A stretch of DNA of 64,000 nucleotides from Strobilurus pachycystidiatus (taxonomy: Eukaryota; Basidiomycota; Agaricomycetes; Agaricales; Physalacriaceae): NCBI GenBank assembly GCA_019915135.1, contig JAHLMK010000005.1, forward strand, positions 2,852,001 to 2,916,000. The letters run 5' to 3'. Position numbers and translations under genes: made by a program. Below are positions 21,029 to 31,606 of this stretch, piece after piece; position 1 is the first letter of the stretch, and each line of letters starts with the position of its first letter. The notes beneath the pieces were generated by a model that saw nothing but the letters and a program-made list of their open reading frames with translations, made no database searches and was not told where the DNA came from.

Positions 21029-21862
21029 ATGGGCCTCTTCACCGCTTCCGCGCCAGCTGTACTGCAACCCGTAAGCCCTCCCCTGGGCGTGCATCCAAAC
21101 TACTGCGTCGACCAGCCGATTACACTCGTCCTCAAGGAGAAGGCGTTCACGTTCAGTGGGGTGCGTGCCTCCGAGTCGATTGGTATCGTTTGTTGTACTG
21201 ATCTAGATCTATCAGGACGACTTCGCAGTGAAAGACTCGAATGGGCAGACGGTGGTACGATGCGAAGGCAAAGCACTGTCCATTCGCGATCGCAAAGGTA
21301 CCTTCCTCCACGATTTCAGCGATGTTGATCTGACTCGCGTAGTGATCACCGATGTCAGCGGCCGACCCTTGTTTCACCTGAAGAACAAGCTCCTCTCGAT
21401 ACGCAAAACGTTCATCGCGGAAGACGACGCAGAAAACGAGGTCTTTCGCGTGAAGAAGCACATCAGCTGTACGACTCCCTTCCCTTCCCATCCCCTCCCT
21501 TCCATGTAATCTCACATGCCGAAAGTCGGGGCCAAGATGGAAGCGACATTCACCAACGCGTCCACGCGCCAACCCGTAGTACTCATGCTCCGCGGGGACT
21601 TCTGGGGCGGCTCCGCAGATATCACGATCGGACCTGGCGACGGAGGACAGGTTGTCGCCCAGATCACGAGGAAGCTGATCAACATGCGGGAGATATTTAC
21701 GGATAAGCAGACTGTGAGTCGCGTACCCTTACATCATAGTGGGCCACAGGGAAGCTGACGCGAGGTTCTGGAAAGTACTTCGTGACCGTCGCGCCTGGCG
21801 TCGACTTGGCTCTGATTGCTGCCATTTGTATATGCTTCGATGAAGCGAAGAATGAGAAGTAG
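21029..21862 (+). CDS. LURP-one-related (LOR) / tubby-C-like protein (219 aa)
   Basis: Exons 21029-21160, 21216-21468, 21526-21713 and 21776-21862 give 220 codons in consistent phase. The order of motifs fits the LOR family (DUF567, tubby C-terminal-like beta-barrel): an N-terminal PITLVLKEKAFTFSG segment, then DDFAVKDSNGQTVVRCEGKA, ISDVSG-type VVITDVSGRPLFHLKNKLLS, MEATFTN, LRGDFWGGSADITI and a C-terminal hydrophobic helix (VDLALIAAICICFDEAKNEK), which closes the barrel in this fold. Length is normal for the family. Plant LURP1-type proteins are linked to defence; in fungi the role is unknown, possibly phospholipid or membrane association. The third intron ends at an AAG acceptor. Confidence 0.86.
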
Positions 21863-22917
21863 AGCGATGTATGAGATGGACAGATGTTCATAGTTGTAGC
21901 ACTGGTATCCCGGCTATGGATCAGAGAGATACTGAATCAAATCATTAATGTACCGGCACTGATTGTATGGGCACAGTAGGGAAGATGAACGGCCGCGATA
22001 TTGGTGTTGGCAAAGAACGTCTAACAACCCAAAAAATATATTTTGGGTTGTTACAGATGAGTTGAACGATGCATAATCCGAGAGAATGCGGGACTGGTCC
22101 TCGGAGTCATATTGGCGCAGGTGGTGACGGGACTCACGGGAGCCACACCGAGTGAGAGTATTCAAAAGTCTAGTACAGGAGAAAAAAGTGCATGTCCCGC
22201 AAGAATACGAGACTTTTAGATGATCGGACGGTTTACCCTGACCTAAAGGTCAGACGTGAACATGGGCGGCATCGCCAGGTTGATAGGCCCCGTCGTCGCA
22301 TTTGCCTGTCGGAATGGCCATTGAAGTTTCAATTCGTCAGGCTAGCCAGAACGGAGAAAAGTGACTTACAAGCAAGCAGATTAGAAAAATGGAGGTGCGA
22401 CGGTGACAGAGGATGTTATAACCTCGTGGTTGTCTGAGCTGAGGTGAGAAAGTGTTGAGTAGAGTTCGCATACCTGCGAGAACCGAGCAATAGTAGCGAT
22501 GATGGGCCTTTTGGACCTGAACGGCTGAGGATAGAAATCCATATCGAGGATAATGTCTCCGAACAGAAACTAAGTGTCTTACGCCGCGATCCACAGAATT
22601 CAGGACAGGTGCATCTGAACTACCTTTCAGAGCTTGGTCGGAACTTGGACTCGGACGCGTACCGCCCGCGTCGAGACGCCGTGAATCTGCCAGGAGAGGG
22701 ACCTTTCGGTCCCAGTGTAATTTGAGGACGATGGTACTAGGGGATATCAAGGTATGCATGCTTTCCTGTGCCCCACGTTCTAGTCGAAGACACAAAGCGT
22801 AAGACTCGGACCACTCGGGCCGTACCCTCAACATTGCTTGCCGGCATTCTGCATGAACACCGAAAGCTCTTTGCGTCACACCTCGACAGCATTCACCGAG
22901 CTGCTACCACAAAAGAC
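21863..22917. other. Intergenic region with a perfect hairpin
   Basis: No gene is supported. A strong inverted repeat lies at 22022-22053. An exon-like open stretch at 22768-22917 precedes the F-box gene and may be its true 5' part, behind a GTATGC...TAG intron, but no suitable ATG could be linked. Confidence 0.45.
22022..22053. repeat. Perfect 13-bp hairpin
   Basis: Arms TAACAACCCAAAA (22022-22034) and TTTTGGGTTGTTA (22041-22053) are separated by a 6-base AT loop. It could be a transcript 3'-end structure for the LOR gene, about 160 bp upstream, or a relic of an inverted-repeat element. Confidence 0.8.
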
Positions 22918-24031
22918 ATGGTACAGGACATTGCAGATCCCACACCTGACTTGGACAAGAAAGTCATCATATTTCCTCCACATATCCCGGTCGAACTGCT
23001 CCGATACATCCTCGAGATTGCTACCACCCTGGACCGAAATGTAACCGCACGGAATATCGTGCTTTCATCCAAGTTGCTGAGGAGTTGGTAGGTGTGTTCA
23101 TTCTCTGAGATCCCAACGTTGAACAGGAAGCCCCCATCCCAGGATTGACCCACTGCTATACCGCGACATCGTCCTGCACAACGAATCCTCCGGAGAGTCC
23201 TTCGCCTCCTCGATCACCGCGCGGGCCCTTTACGACCCCACCTTCTTCACCAAACGCGTGCGGTACTTAACCATCACCTCGCAAGTCCCCTCCCCCGCCA
23301 TCGACCTCGCGCTCTCCACCTGCACCGGCATAACGCACCTGACCCTCCTTTCGCTCGAAGACGCCGACACCGACGCGCCCACGCACATCTCCGCCAAGAT
23401 CACCGCCCTCGCGCACCTCACCCACTTCAGCTGCTACTTCATCGATGTGCGCGAGCAGTACCCCGTCACCGCCCTCTCCCCGTGCATCACGCACCTCACG
23501 GTGTGCTACGAAGAGCGCCGCGTCTCCGTGGACTGGGCGCATCTCTTCAGACACTGCACGGCCCTCACGCACCTCCTCATATGCTTCCCGCCCGAAACGC
23601 GCGAGGAGATCGAGGAGTTCCGAAAGAGCGATGTCCCCGCGCAGCTGGCGCGCGAGATATGCGGTGCGCACCCGCACCCGACGGAGCTCACTATCGTGTT
23701 CGCGCCTGTCGGGCTACTGGTGAGCGCCATGCTCCCCGTCGCGCAGGACTGGGTATCCGACCCGCCCCTCGATGCCAAGGGCAATGTGGAAAAGGGCCAA
23801 GACCGGGACAAGAACAAGTTCCTCCTCGTCTACCCCCGCACGTTCCTCGACGACGTCCCAGACGGCGAGATCGAGGCGATCATATTGCGCGAGCTGGATA
23901 GGACGGATATAGACGACGAGGATGACTCGCCGACGTTTAGCTATCTCGCTTCGCGGTTTAGGGTGGTTGAAGGGGACTTGTGGGCGTATGTTTCGAGAGA
24001 GAAGGAGAGAAGAAGTCGGCGAGAAAAGTAG
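22918..24031 (+). CDS. F-box/LRR-like protein (about 352 aa)
   Basis: Exons 22918-23087 and 23143-24031 join through a GTAGGT...CAG intron that restores a Trp codon (LLRSW|IDPLLYRD). The N-terminal motif FPPHIPVELLRYILEIA ... ARNIVLSSKLLRSWIDPLLYR is the degenerate F-box arrangement common in Agaricomycetes. The rest shows leucine-rich repeats (ITHLTLLSLED, LTHFSCYFID, LTHLLICFPPE). Such proteins normally connect substrates to an SCF ubiquitin ligase through Skp1. The second exon is GC-rich with strongly C-ending codons, unlike most neighbours. ATG 22918 is the first in-frame ATG; a longer N-terminus through an upstream exon is possible. Confidence 0.75.
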
Positions 24032-27000
24032 GAACTTTGTTTTCCTGAAGAAAAATTTGGCCTGCATGGCCGCCGCGCGCCGGTGGAAAATCGCTCGTCG
24101 GAAAGCATGCAATGTGCCCCATGTAAAGTTTTACGATCTATCTACGCGACTGTAGAGCTTTTCGTGAATATACGACGTCTAATCTCTTTCTAGGTACGTC
24201 GAGACGGCGGCTGACAATCAACTACTCTGCTCGAAATGGAAGACGGGAAGAGTATCGTCACGTCACACTGCAAACAGAGTGTATCCGAGGACCGAGACTA
24301 ACTTTTCAATGACTGCGTTGAAAATGGAACACATGAAATCTCACTTCCTCATGATCAACTGGGATTGATTGGTAGGCAAAGTGTGAACTTACATTCTATC
24401 CGAGACCAGCCTTTCGACAAATGCGCTGAAAATCGGAATAAAGACGGGAATGGTGGGTTCTCACCGCCTCGACATGGATCGATCCGATTAGGTGTACCAT
24501 GTCTGTGCGGTTCAGCCAAGATGTACTTTTGTGTATTCGAATGCGGTCACTGTCGGTGCGGGAGAGAGAACGGACGATCGAGGTCGAAGGAGTCTATTTA
24601 GTGAAACGTCGGCCTTGAAGATGTATGGATGACTTCCCTCACGCGGTCGCACTAGAGTCTTAGTAGTGCCGCACCTTCAAAGTCAAACCCTCAATTCTGG
24701 CATTCACTTCCACAGGTTCATACCTCGGCACTTCTGTCTAGCCTGTGTCTAAAGTGGCGAATATACAGCAACACAATTGATTGTACATATGCAGTGCTTT
24801 AGGATATGCACGTTTGTATTACAGTACAGCTTGACTGCATGCTGTCGAAGCATGCATTCATTCATGGGCACGGACCATGCCTGTTTGTACTGACGGCCTG
24901 AGGAAGCAGACTAAACCGCGCCCAATGGCAGGTGTGCCATCTGTCACGTTCGCGCAAAGTTTCACTTACCTAGCTCCACGGAAGGTAGAGTTTGTGTACA
25001 TGTGTGTGACCGAGGCCAACATGCCATTGCAACCTGGCCTCTCTCCGGATACTCATGCCCTTCGTGTATCATCAAGGACCTGGACTTCCAGCGCCACGAA
25101 ACGATGTAGGTTGAGCGGCGTACCTCATCTTACCTCGCCCCGTTATCATCCCCGTGCTACCTTCATGATCAGCCACTGATTGTGGCGACGCATGAGGCAA
25201 TCAATGACGCAGACGCTATTGGATCTCAGTGCCGAGTGACAGTGGCATCTTGTCAAAAAGCCACTATCATACTTAGATCAGGGGGGGACACAGAACTCTC
25301 ACAGAAATGGCCGCCCTGACGAACTTAGAAATCGGCGAATCGTCGCCTCCAGAGTCCAAGACCGCCTCGATCCAAGCGCCGAGCGAGCGAGCGAGTGGTC
25401 TCCGTGTCCTAAATGTGGGTATTGATATCTCTACCTTTGTCTCCGCTCTGTCCTGGATACATTGGCATCCTGCCAAGCGCCAATCCCATGCTTGTCACGA
25501 CAGTGTCTTTAGACGATGTTTATCTGTGATGGCGCCACTGGGACATCTTCTGATATTGCTGATGATCATGAGCCATACATTCTCGCTGGCGCTCATCTGA
25601 ATCTTCACTCGGATGATGGGCGTGGGTGAGCGTGGCGATGGGTTTTTCAAACATCGTCCACGAGGTCCGAAGATTCGGCCCCCGTCCGAGAAAGGAGACA
25701 GTTGGAAGTAAGCGATGTCGACTAATGATGTCTCGTGAACTCTCATCCTCGGTAGGTATTCTGATAGTCTTAGTCTAGATATCCTATGCACAAAATGTCA
25801 GCGCGCGCATGTCCAGCTACAGTACTGACTGGACCTGGACCGAGCGGGTGGGAAGATCACAGCACTCAAGTCGTCAATTGCACATCATCCATGTTGCTGT
25901 TCTTCACTGGTTTGCGCTACTTGATGAATATCCGGATATTGAACCTGGGCAGACATGAACCCTTCTCAAGCGCTCTACGAAATTGAACCAGTGGAGTGGG
26001 AAAGAAATGGATAGTACTCCGAGTACCCAAGAAGGGGAAGATGGCCCTCAGTGGTAGACGAGCGTGTCAAATAGGGATCAGCTTTGAGCACTTCTGGGTT
26101 GGAAAGACCGACCAGTCACACAGCACTAGTTAGGTCACACACATATGGAGCCAATTGGCAAGCGACAGCGAGTACAGACTCAAATAATGGCGGGGAAGAG
26201 ACGCAGTGTCAGCCAATTTTAAAGAGCAAAGAAGCGAAGGGCAAGACGTCAACATAGAACAAGACCAAGACGACTATAAAGCGATCCCGCGAGTTGAAAA
26301 TTTACTGAAGTGCGCCGAGTTCCAGACAGACAACCATTGTAAGGTTCGAGGACGTTGACTGCACCAACTTGAAGTCGTGGACCAAAGCCAAGGAGTATTG
26401 CATGACGTAATGGTCTGCGACGTGAGAAAGTGAGCGTCTGAGGCGCCAGGGTACGAATGGAATGGACAAAGGCAGCAACAACGGATCTGCGCATCCGCCA
26501 AATAGAAACTTGCCATGATGTCAACGTAAAGAGGGTGCGTGGAACTGCGTGAGGACTCGCAGAAATCTTGCCAAAGTGCTTATGTGTTCCGTTTGAGTTG
26601 ATGATATAGTCAATAATTGAAACGAGTCTTGACGCTGTTCCAGTGGAAGTGAGGTCACAAGTCTCAGAGCCAAGGACAGTCAGAAAAGGGTAAGGGAGTA
26701 GATAGAAGATGGGTGAGATGTTCTTGTGCGCCGCCCTCCAAGCAATTTATGCGGTCCGTCTGTATCTGACCTCCGCTTAGAGGCGTTCTCGCGTTCTCTG
26801 CGCCTTCTGTCATGCCATCCAAGATTTTTGGGCAGCCCCTCCGCTCACTGTGTACCAACCTGTGCTGTCCGTCTACATGATGTCAATTATCATCAATGTT
26901 GGCTCTTGCATACGGGGCACACAGTCGGCACGGTTCTCGAGGGTGTCAAGGATGGGCGGAAGATGTTGCGAGGAGGGTCTTGGATGGTCTAACTAGATTG

Positions 27001-27349
27001 AAGCAAAAATATGAATAAAATGACACATAATCTATGCACCTTGCACGTTACCGATCTATATATGCTGCCTCCCGGATTGCTCGGTATCACCGTCGTCTTC
27101 TTCTTCTGATCTTGACGTCTTCATCTAGATCTGCACACGTTCAACATACGGGGCAGCTAAATGCTGGATGATGGTTCTCTAGTAAAGGTCTGATGCATTT
27201 ATACTAGATTATAGTGGAAGGTGTGTGAACACGTGCGACAAACAGCGCTTGTCAGATTGTCACGGCAATGAGACCTGTAAGTCAAGTACAAGTTTAGCAC
27301 TACGTAGGATGGACAAGAGAGAGGACGTACGTATGCAACAGTCTGATAT
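24032..27349. other. Gene-poor region (3.3 kb)
   Basis: No convincing gene. An ATG-initiated 97-codon frame at 25307-25600 has leucine-rich segments and might be a remnant of an F-box/LRR gene, but it has no F-box and I do not call it. Base composition is less GC-rich than in the flanking genes, and no inverted-repeat element is obvious. Confidence 0.4.
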
Positions 27350-28086
27350 GCTCAAATTTCCCATGCTTCTGTACCACCTGCACGGGTGCGCCGAGCCGTC
27401 TTCAGGTTCTCCAACACATTTGTATCAAACGCATTCATCCCGCCCTGCCACTCCCTACCAACCTCGACGCGGATCTTGACGCTCTTGTAGATGCTCTGTC
27501 CCGCCCTGGTAGTCAACGCCAGGCTGGAGGATATCCCCGTCACGCAACGCACTAGCCCTGCTCTCCGTATTGGCGAAACTAAGCCCGACATGGTTGAGGA
27601 ACGTTCCGTTCGAGATGCGCGTGTCCCGAACGTAGAACGTTTTGGGTGCCTCAACCCAGATCTCGGCATGCGCTCAACTGACAACCTCGGATTTGAACGC
27701 GATCTTGCTTTGCTGCAGTGCAGCTGCACTTGGTGAAGCAGCTGATGCGGATTGGACCATCGCCTTCCTACAGCTCGTGTGTGATGGCGTAGAATTTGAG
27801 AGAGCAGCGTGAGTTGAGGTGAGGCACAAGACGGATGTGGTGGGCGGCACCGTTGCTAGTGCCGCTTGCAACTAGGGCGGGTGCTGTCAACAATGGCGTT
27901 GACGCTGTGGGAACAGCAGGCGGGCCTATGCTCCGTCCTCCTCTGAGCAGCCCGCTCATGACGTGGGGTAACCCTGGGCTATCTGGATTCTGGACTTACT
28001 TTGCGATCCCAGCGGCGCAGGATGTTAAAATTGAGGTTCATGTTGCGCGATGGCTGCTGGGGCGAGTCGGGCGTAGGCGGCTCCAT
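27350..28086 (-). pseudogene. Decayed FHA-domain protein, Dma1/CHFR-like E3 ligase fragment
   Basis: Read on the minus strand, pieces in different frames reproduce a fungal FHA protein: an N-terminal MEPPTPDSPQQPSRN segment (ATG 28086), a GTAAGT intron donor after ILRRWDRK, then HHIRLVPHLNSR, FYAITHEL, IAFKSEVVS, AHAEIWVEA, FYVRDTRISNGTFLNHVGLS, DGDILQPGVDYQGGT and SIYKSVKIRVEVGREWQ. This matches the FHA region of fungal Dma1-type FHA-RING ubiquitin ligases. Lesions seen are an in-frame TAG after ITHEL, a TGA in place of the Arg before AHAEIW, and frame changes before IAFKSE and after DYQGGT. No RING domain could be found downstream. The retained intron argues for a DNA-level duplicate rather than a retrocopy. 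Several changes are Arg to Cys or stop, as expected from CpG decay. Confidence 0.8.
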
Positions 28087-30944
28087 GCTGCGTGTGGTGT
28101 TGCTAGAGGTAGTGTTCTCCAGGCGAGTCACGAGCGCGGGCGAGTGGATGAGACTGGAGTGCAGTATGCTGCGCGATCTCTGGGGTCACTGTACGCCACA
28201 TTAGCCGTCTCGCCGCCGTCGCCGCCAATTAGAGCCGCACCTTGGACGCCTCAGACTCAAATGCAGAAATTACAACACAGCGGCGACGCTACTACGCCCT
28301 GTCCTGCTGGTACTCTCTTCCCGACGATCTCCTGCTCGTAATCCCAATTATCCCTTCGCTATTGCTGTAGTAGCCGTTGCCGTGGCCGTGCTAGTAAATT
28401 GCACGAGATAGAGACCGTAGGTAACAAAGAAGTCGTCGGCTGGGGGCTGCAAAGAATAAAAGATGGCAAGTGAGTATTATAAGAGACAGCCAATGGGAGG
28501 TGCCTTGCCATAGGCACTACGGCGCATTGTGCTGTAAAAGATGTGACATCAAAGCTAGCGGCTGGCTTGCAAGACATGGTTGCAACGAGAGATGGATGAG
28601 ACTCAGAGAGCGACGTGAGATCGTAGTTTGTACAAGTATTAGGAACTATGACGTAAATGTTTGATGGCACCTTCCTAATGGGTTTAGTGCTTAACTTTTG
28701 TTCGCGGGCCCGTACGTTCAGAGACGAATACATTAAACCGTAATTTAATCCATTCGTAACTTGCTCCCTGCGCTCATCATACAGGTCTCCAGGTCCTGCT
28801 CTTCTTCAGTCACTCATATTGGCCGTGTGCACCTGAAAGCTGGATTCTGCAGCGCGACGAGATGACCAGGGGCCACCCATGGTAAGTTTCACCTGCCCCA
28901 GTTCCAAATTCTATACTATGAACATGATATTCAAACAGCCAAGAACGCCTTCTGTTTAAATCACCGTATTCTCTTAGCCTCTTAGCTCGTCAACGCGTCA
29001 AAGTTGACTCCTTGATTGCTCTCTTTTACTCCTCCCTCAGTTCAGTGCGCTTTTGCACTTCCCTGCACGCAAATCGCTGAGAAGCTCGAACGCTTGGCGG
29101 AAGACCGGACCGCGGGCCGCCTGATCCGTTCGCCTCTGTTCTGGTTGCCGACGACGAATCATCTCATCATCCGCTCTGTCGTCGTTCATTCATGCGTATG
29201 TCCCTCAAGCGTATTATCGTGCGAACACATCAAAGATCGCACGATTGGTACGGTCTCACTCTGCGCTCGCCAGCTACTGCACACGATTCTTCACTCGCGT
29301 CATCTTAACGTTTAGTACGGCGCAACTAGCGTGCTGATCTGGCAGGCCGATTTAATGACTTGGTCTGCTGGCCTTGGGTCTGCTGGCTTGATCAAAGGCC
29401 AGTGAAACACCGCGCCGACATCGATTCTCCCACACGAAGCGAATCTCGGTGCTTTCGCCTCTGTCTCTCTCTCATGTCTGGATCCTTCTTCTGGTGAAAC
29501 ACTGCAGGGCCTGGACTTCTTGCTGGCCGCGACACATCTAGTGCTTCCCTTTGCTTGACGTCTCACGACTCGAAACGGTGCTTTTTGCAGCTTCCTGTCA
29601 GACAGGAAACCTGGGACACTCGGAGTTGATGTCGCACCCGCGCTCGGTGTAGGTCTTTGCATGATCCGCTGTGGGGCGGAGACGCGTAGCTGGTGCCTAC
29701 GCGTCTCTTAACCGCGTCTACGTCCGAGGAGCAGGAGTGGGCTATTGGAGCCGCTGTAGGAGTGGAGTGCATACCACAGCTTGAGCATGACTTGCGTGAG
29801 TGAATCACCCAGTGACTCTTCTTCGAAGACCCGAAGATTCTACGTCGCAGCTATTTGCTCGCCCCCGAAGATTCCACGCCCCGGAAATGGAATCCTCAAC
29901 GTTTACTCTGACTTCATGGGGCATGTGAGCATCCAGCTGCAAGCCCAGTCAGTGCTCACTTGAGACCCAGTATGATGTCTGCCACCGTGCCAGTGCCAAT
30001 CAACCCGTCAAAGTGAGTTCAGCGCGCTCGTGATCATCAGCCAAACTTTGAGTTGCTTCCCAAGTTTCTTATGTGGTCTCCGATTCCGACGCGTTAACTC
30101 GCGTCCAGCTAAGCGCCGACCTGCCAGACGACAATATACTCCGCCCCATCCCGCTCCCACGACGGTCTGTGGTTCTGCACCCGAACACATTCATTAGGTA
30201 TTTATGGCGTTTCTTTGTATGATGCCCTCCATACCCTCACCATGACCTTGATGAATCTATCATCGCGACACTGTTGATGATGCACCTCTGACTCCCACGT
30301 AACCTCGACCTCCGCCTCCTGACATGGGCACATCGAAAATTTCACTGATCTTTTCCCATGTCATCACAGTGGACTTTTCCCATGGCTATGTGTATTCCGA
30401 ATTCCTGTGTCGTGTGGGAGAGGATCCAGGCGGATCCCTTTTGTCTCCAGGAGGCGTGTTTTCGGGATGAGTGGCGGCCCTGCAAATAATTTTCAAATAC
30501 CTGGACAATGGGACAAGGAGGTACGGGGGGAATGGATGGGTACATGGTCTCGGTTACAGTGCACGGCCTGGAAAGAGATGCACGCGCAAGTTTGCACGCA
30601 ATGGCCCTTCGTGATCCTCAGGCAAGTATTATTCAATTTGACGTACACAGCAGCGCACAGCGCGGGGTGGTACATATGTAAGTAATAAGGGTAAGCACAC
30701 ATGTCGAGGTTGGTGCGTAGAGTAGAAGCGATGGGTAATGGTGTAGTGTTGATAATTATAATGACAAGTTTATAACAGCGGTGGATTATACAAAGGATGT
30801 GGATGGAGATGAATTATGCGACGCGTGAGTATGTATTACGAATAACGATAGTTGGTTGACAAGATGGATGGAATGGTGGTGGTACAGATGCTGATCGTGT
30901 GGCGGTGGAAGGTGTAAGCGGGATGAATGGTGTAGGGTCTCGGT
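28087..30944. other. Gene-poor region (2.9 kb)
   Basis: Part of 28087-28350 may be the decayed 5' portion of the FHA pseudogene. The remainder shows only short, unstructured open frames on both strands. No RNA gene or terminal-repeat element was recognised. Confidence 0.4.
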
Positions 30945-31606
30945 CTACTCAAAGGCATACCGAACAGCGACGCGGCACGCCTCCTTGGCGCCACGCTCGA
31001 TGCCGTGCTGCCTGAGGCCCTGCTGGGTGTCAAAGAAGCCATCGCACGCGGGACAGGAGAGTGCCGAGAGAGTGCTAGTGCTGCTCTGGGAAGACGACGT
31101 GAGCCGCGATAAACGCGAGGCGGAGGATATGCGGGAGGTAGACGTGAGGCCGGACGTGGAGGAGTTTGAGGAGGCGAGAGAGCGGGATCGTTTGATGTGG
31201 GCATTATCGTAGTCCCCGATGGGTTTGCGTTTGCCTTCTATAACGGTCAGGACTTCGAAGAAGCAAGAACAGAAGACAGCGTACCACACACAGAAGATGC
31301 TGAGCCGCAGGTGCTGGTGGAAAAGTGGCTCCCAAAGTCTTGCCGCCACGCCAGGATCCTTTTTATCCTCCGGTCCTCTCCGTCTCTCTCTCCATCGTGC
31401 GGCGCCAATCCGACCTCCATCATGTCTTCTTCGTCGGAAGAGCAGTATTCGACCTGCTCCGAGCACGATGACGAGGATGATACGGACGAGGCGGAGGAGG
31501 AGAAGTAGGAGGACGGGGAAGGGACGTGTCGTGGCGGCGGAGGCGCCTCGACGAGCTGGATGATCTGCACGCTGTAGTGCGCCGAGGTTTCGAGCGAGTG
31601 GACCAT
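30945..31606 (-). CDS. Serine-rich protein with C-terminal C2H2-like finger (204 aa)
   Basis: Exons 31606-31285 and 31237-30945 join across a 47-nt GTACGC...CTGAC...TAG intron, giving 205 codons. The N-terminal half has a serine tract (SSSASSVSSSSSCSEQ), an acidic stretch (SSDEEDMM) and a conserved-looking RRIKRILAWRQDFGSHFS. The basic KRKPIGDYDNAHIKRSRS could be a nuclear signal. The C-terminus CPACDGFFDTQQGLRQHGIE plus a trailing cysteine and RVAVRYAFE looks like a degenerate C2H2 finger ending the protein. I believe similar orphan proteins occur across Agaricomycetes, but I cannot name a family. A role in DNA or RNA binding is only inferred. Confidence 0.68.

Noticed and set aside
25307..25600. 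97-codon ATG frame with leucine-rich segments
   Set aside because: No F-box or other domain and no continuation through introns; kept only as a possible relic in the gap entry.
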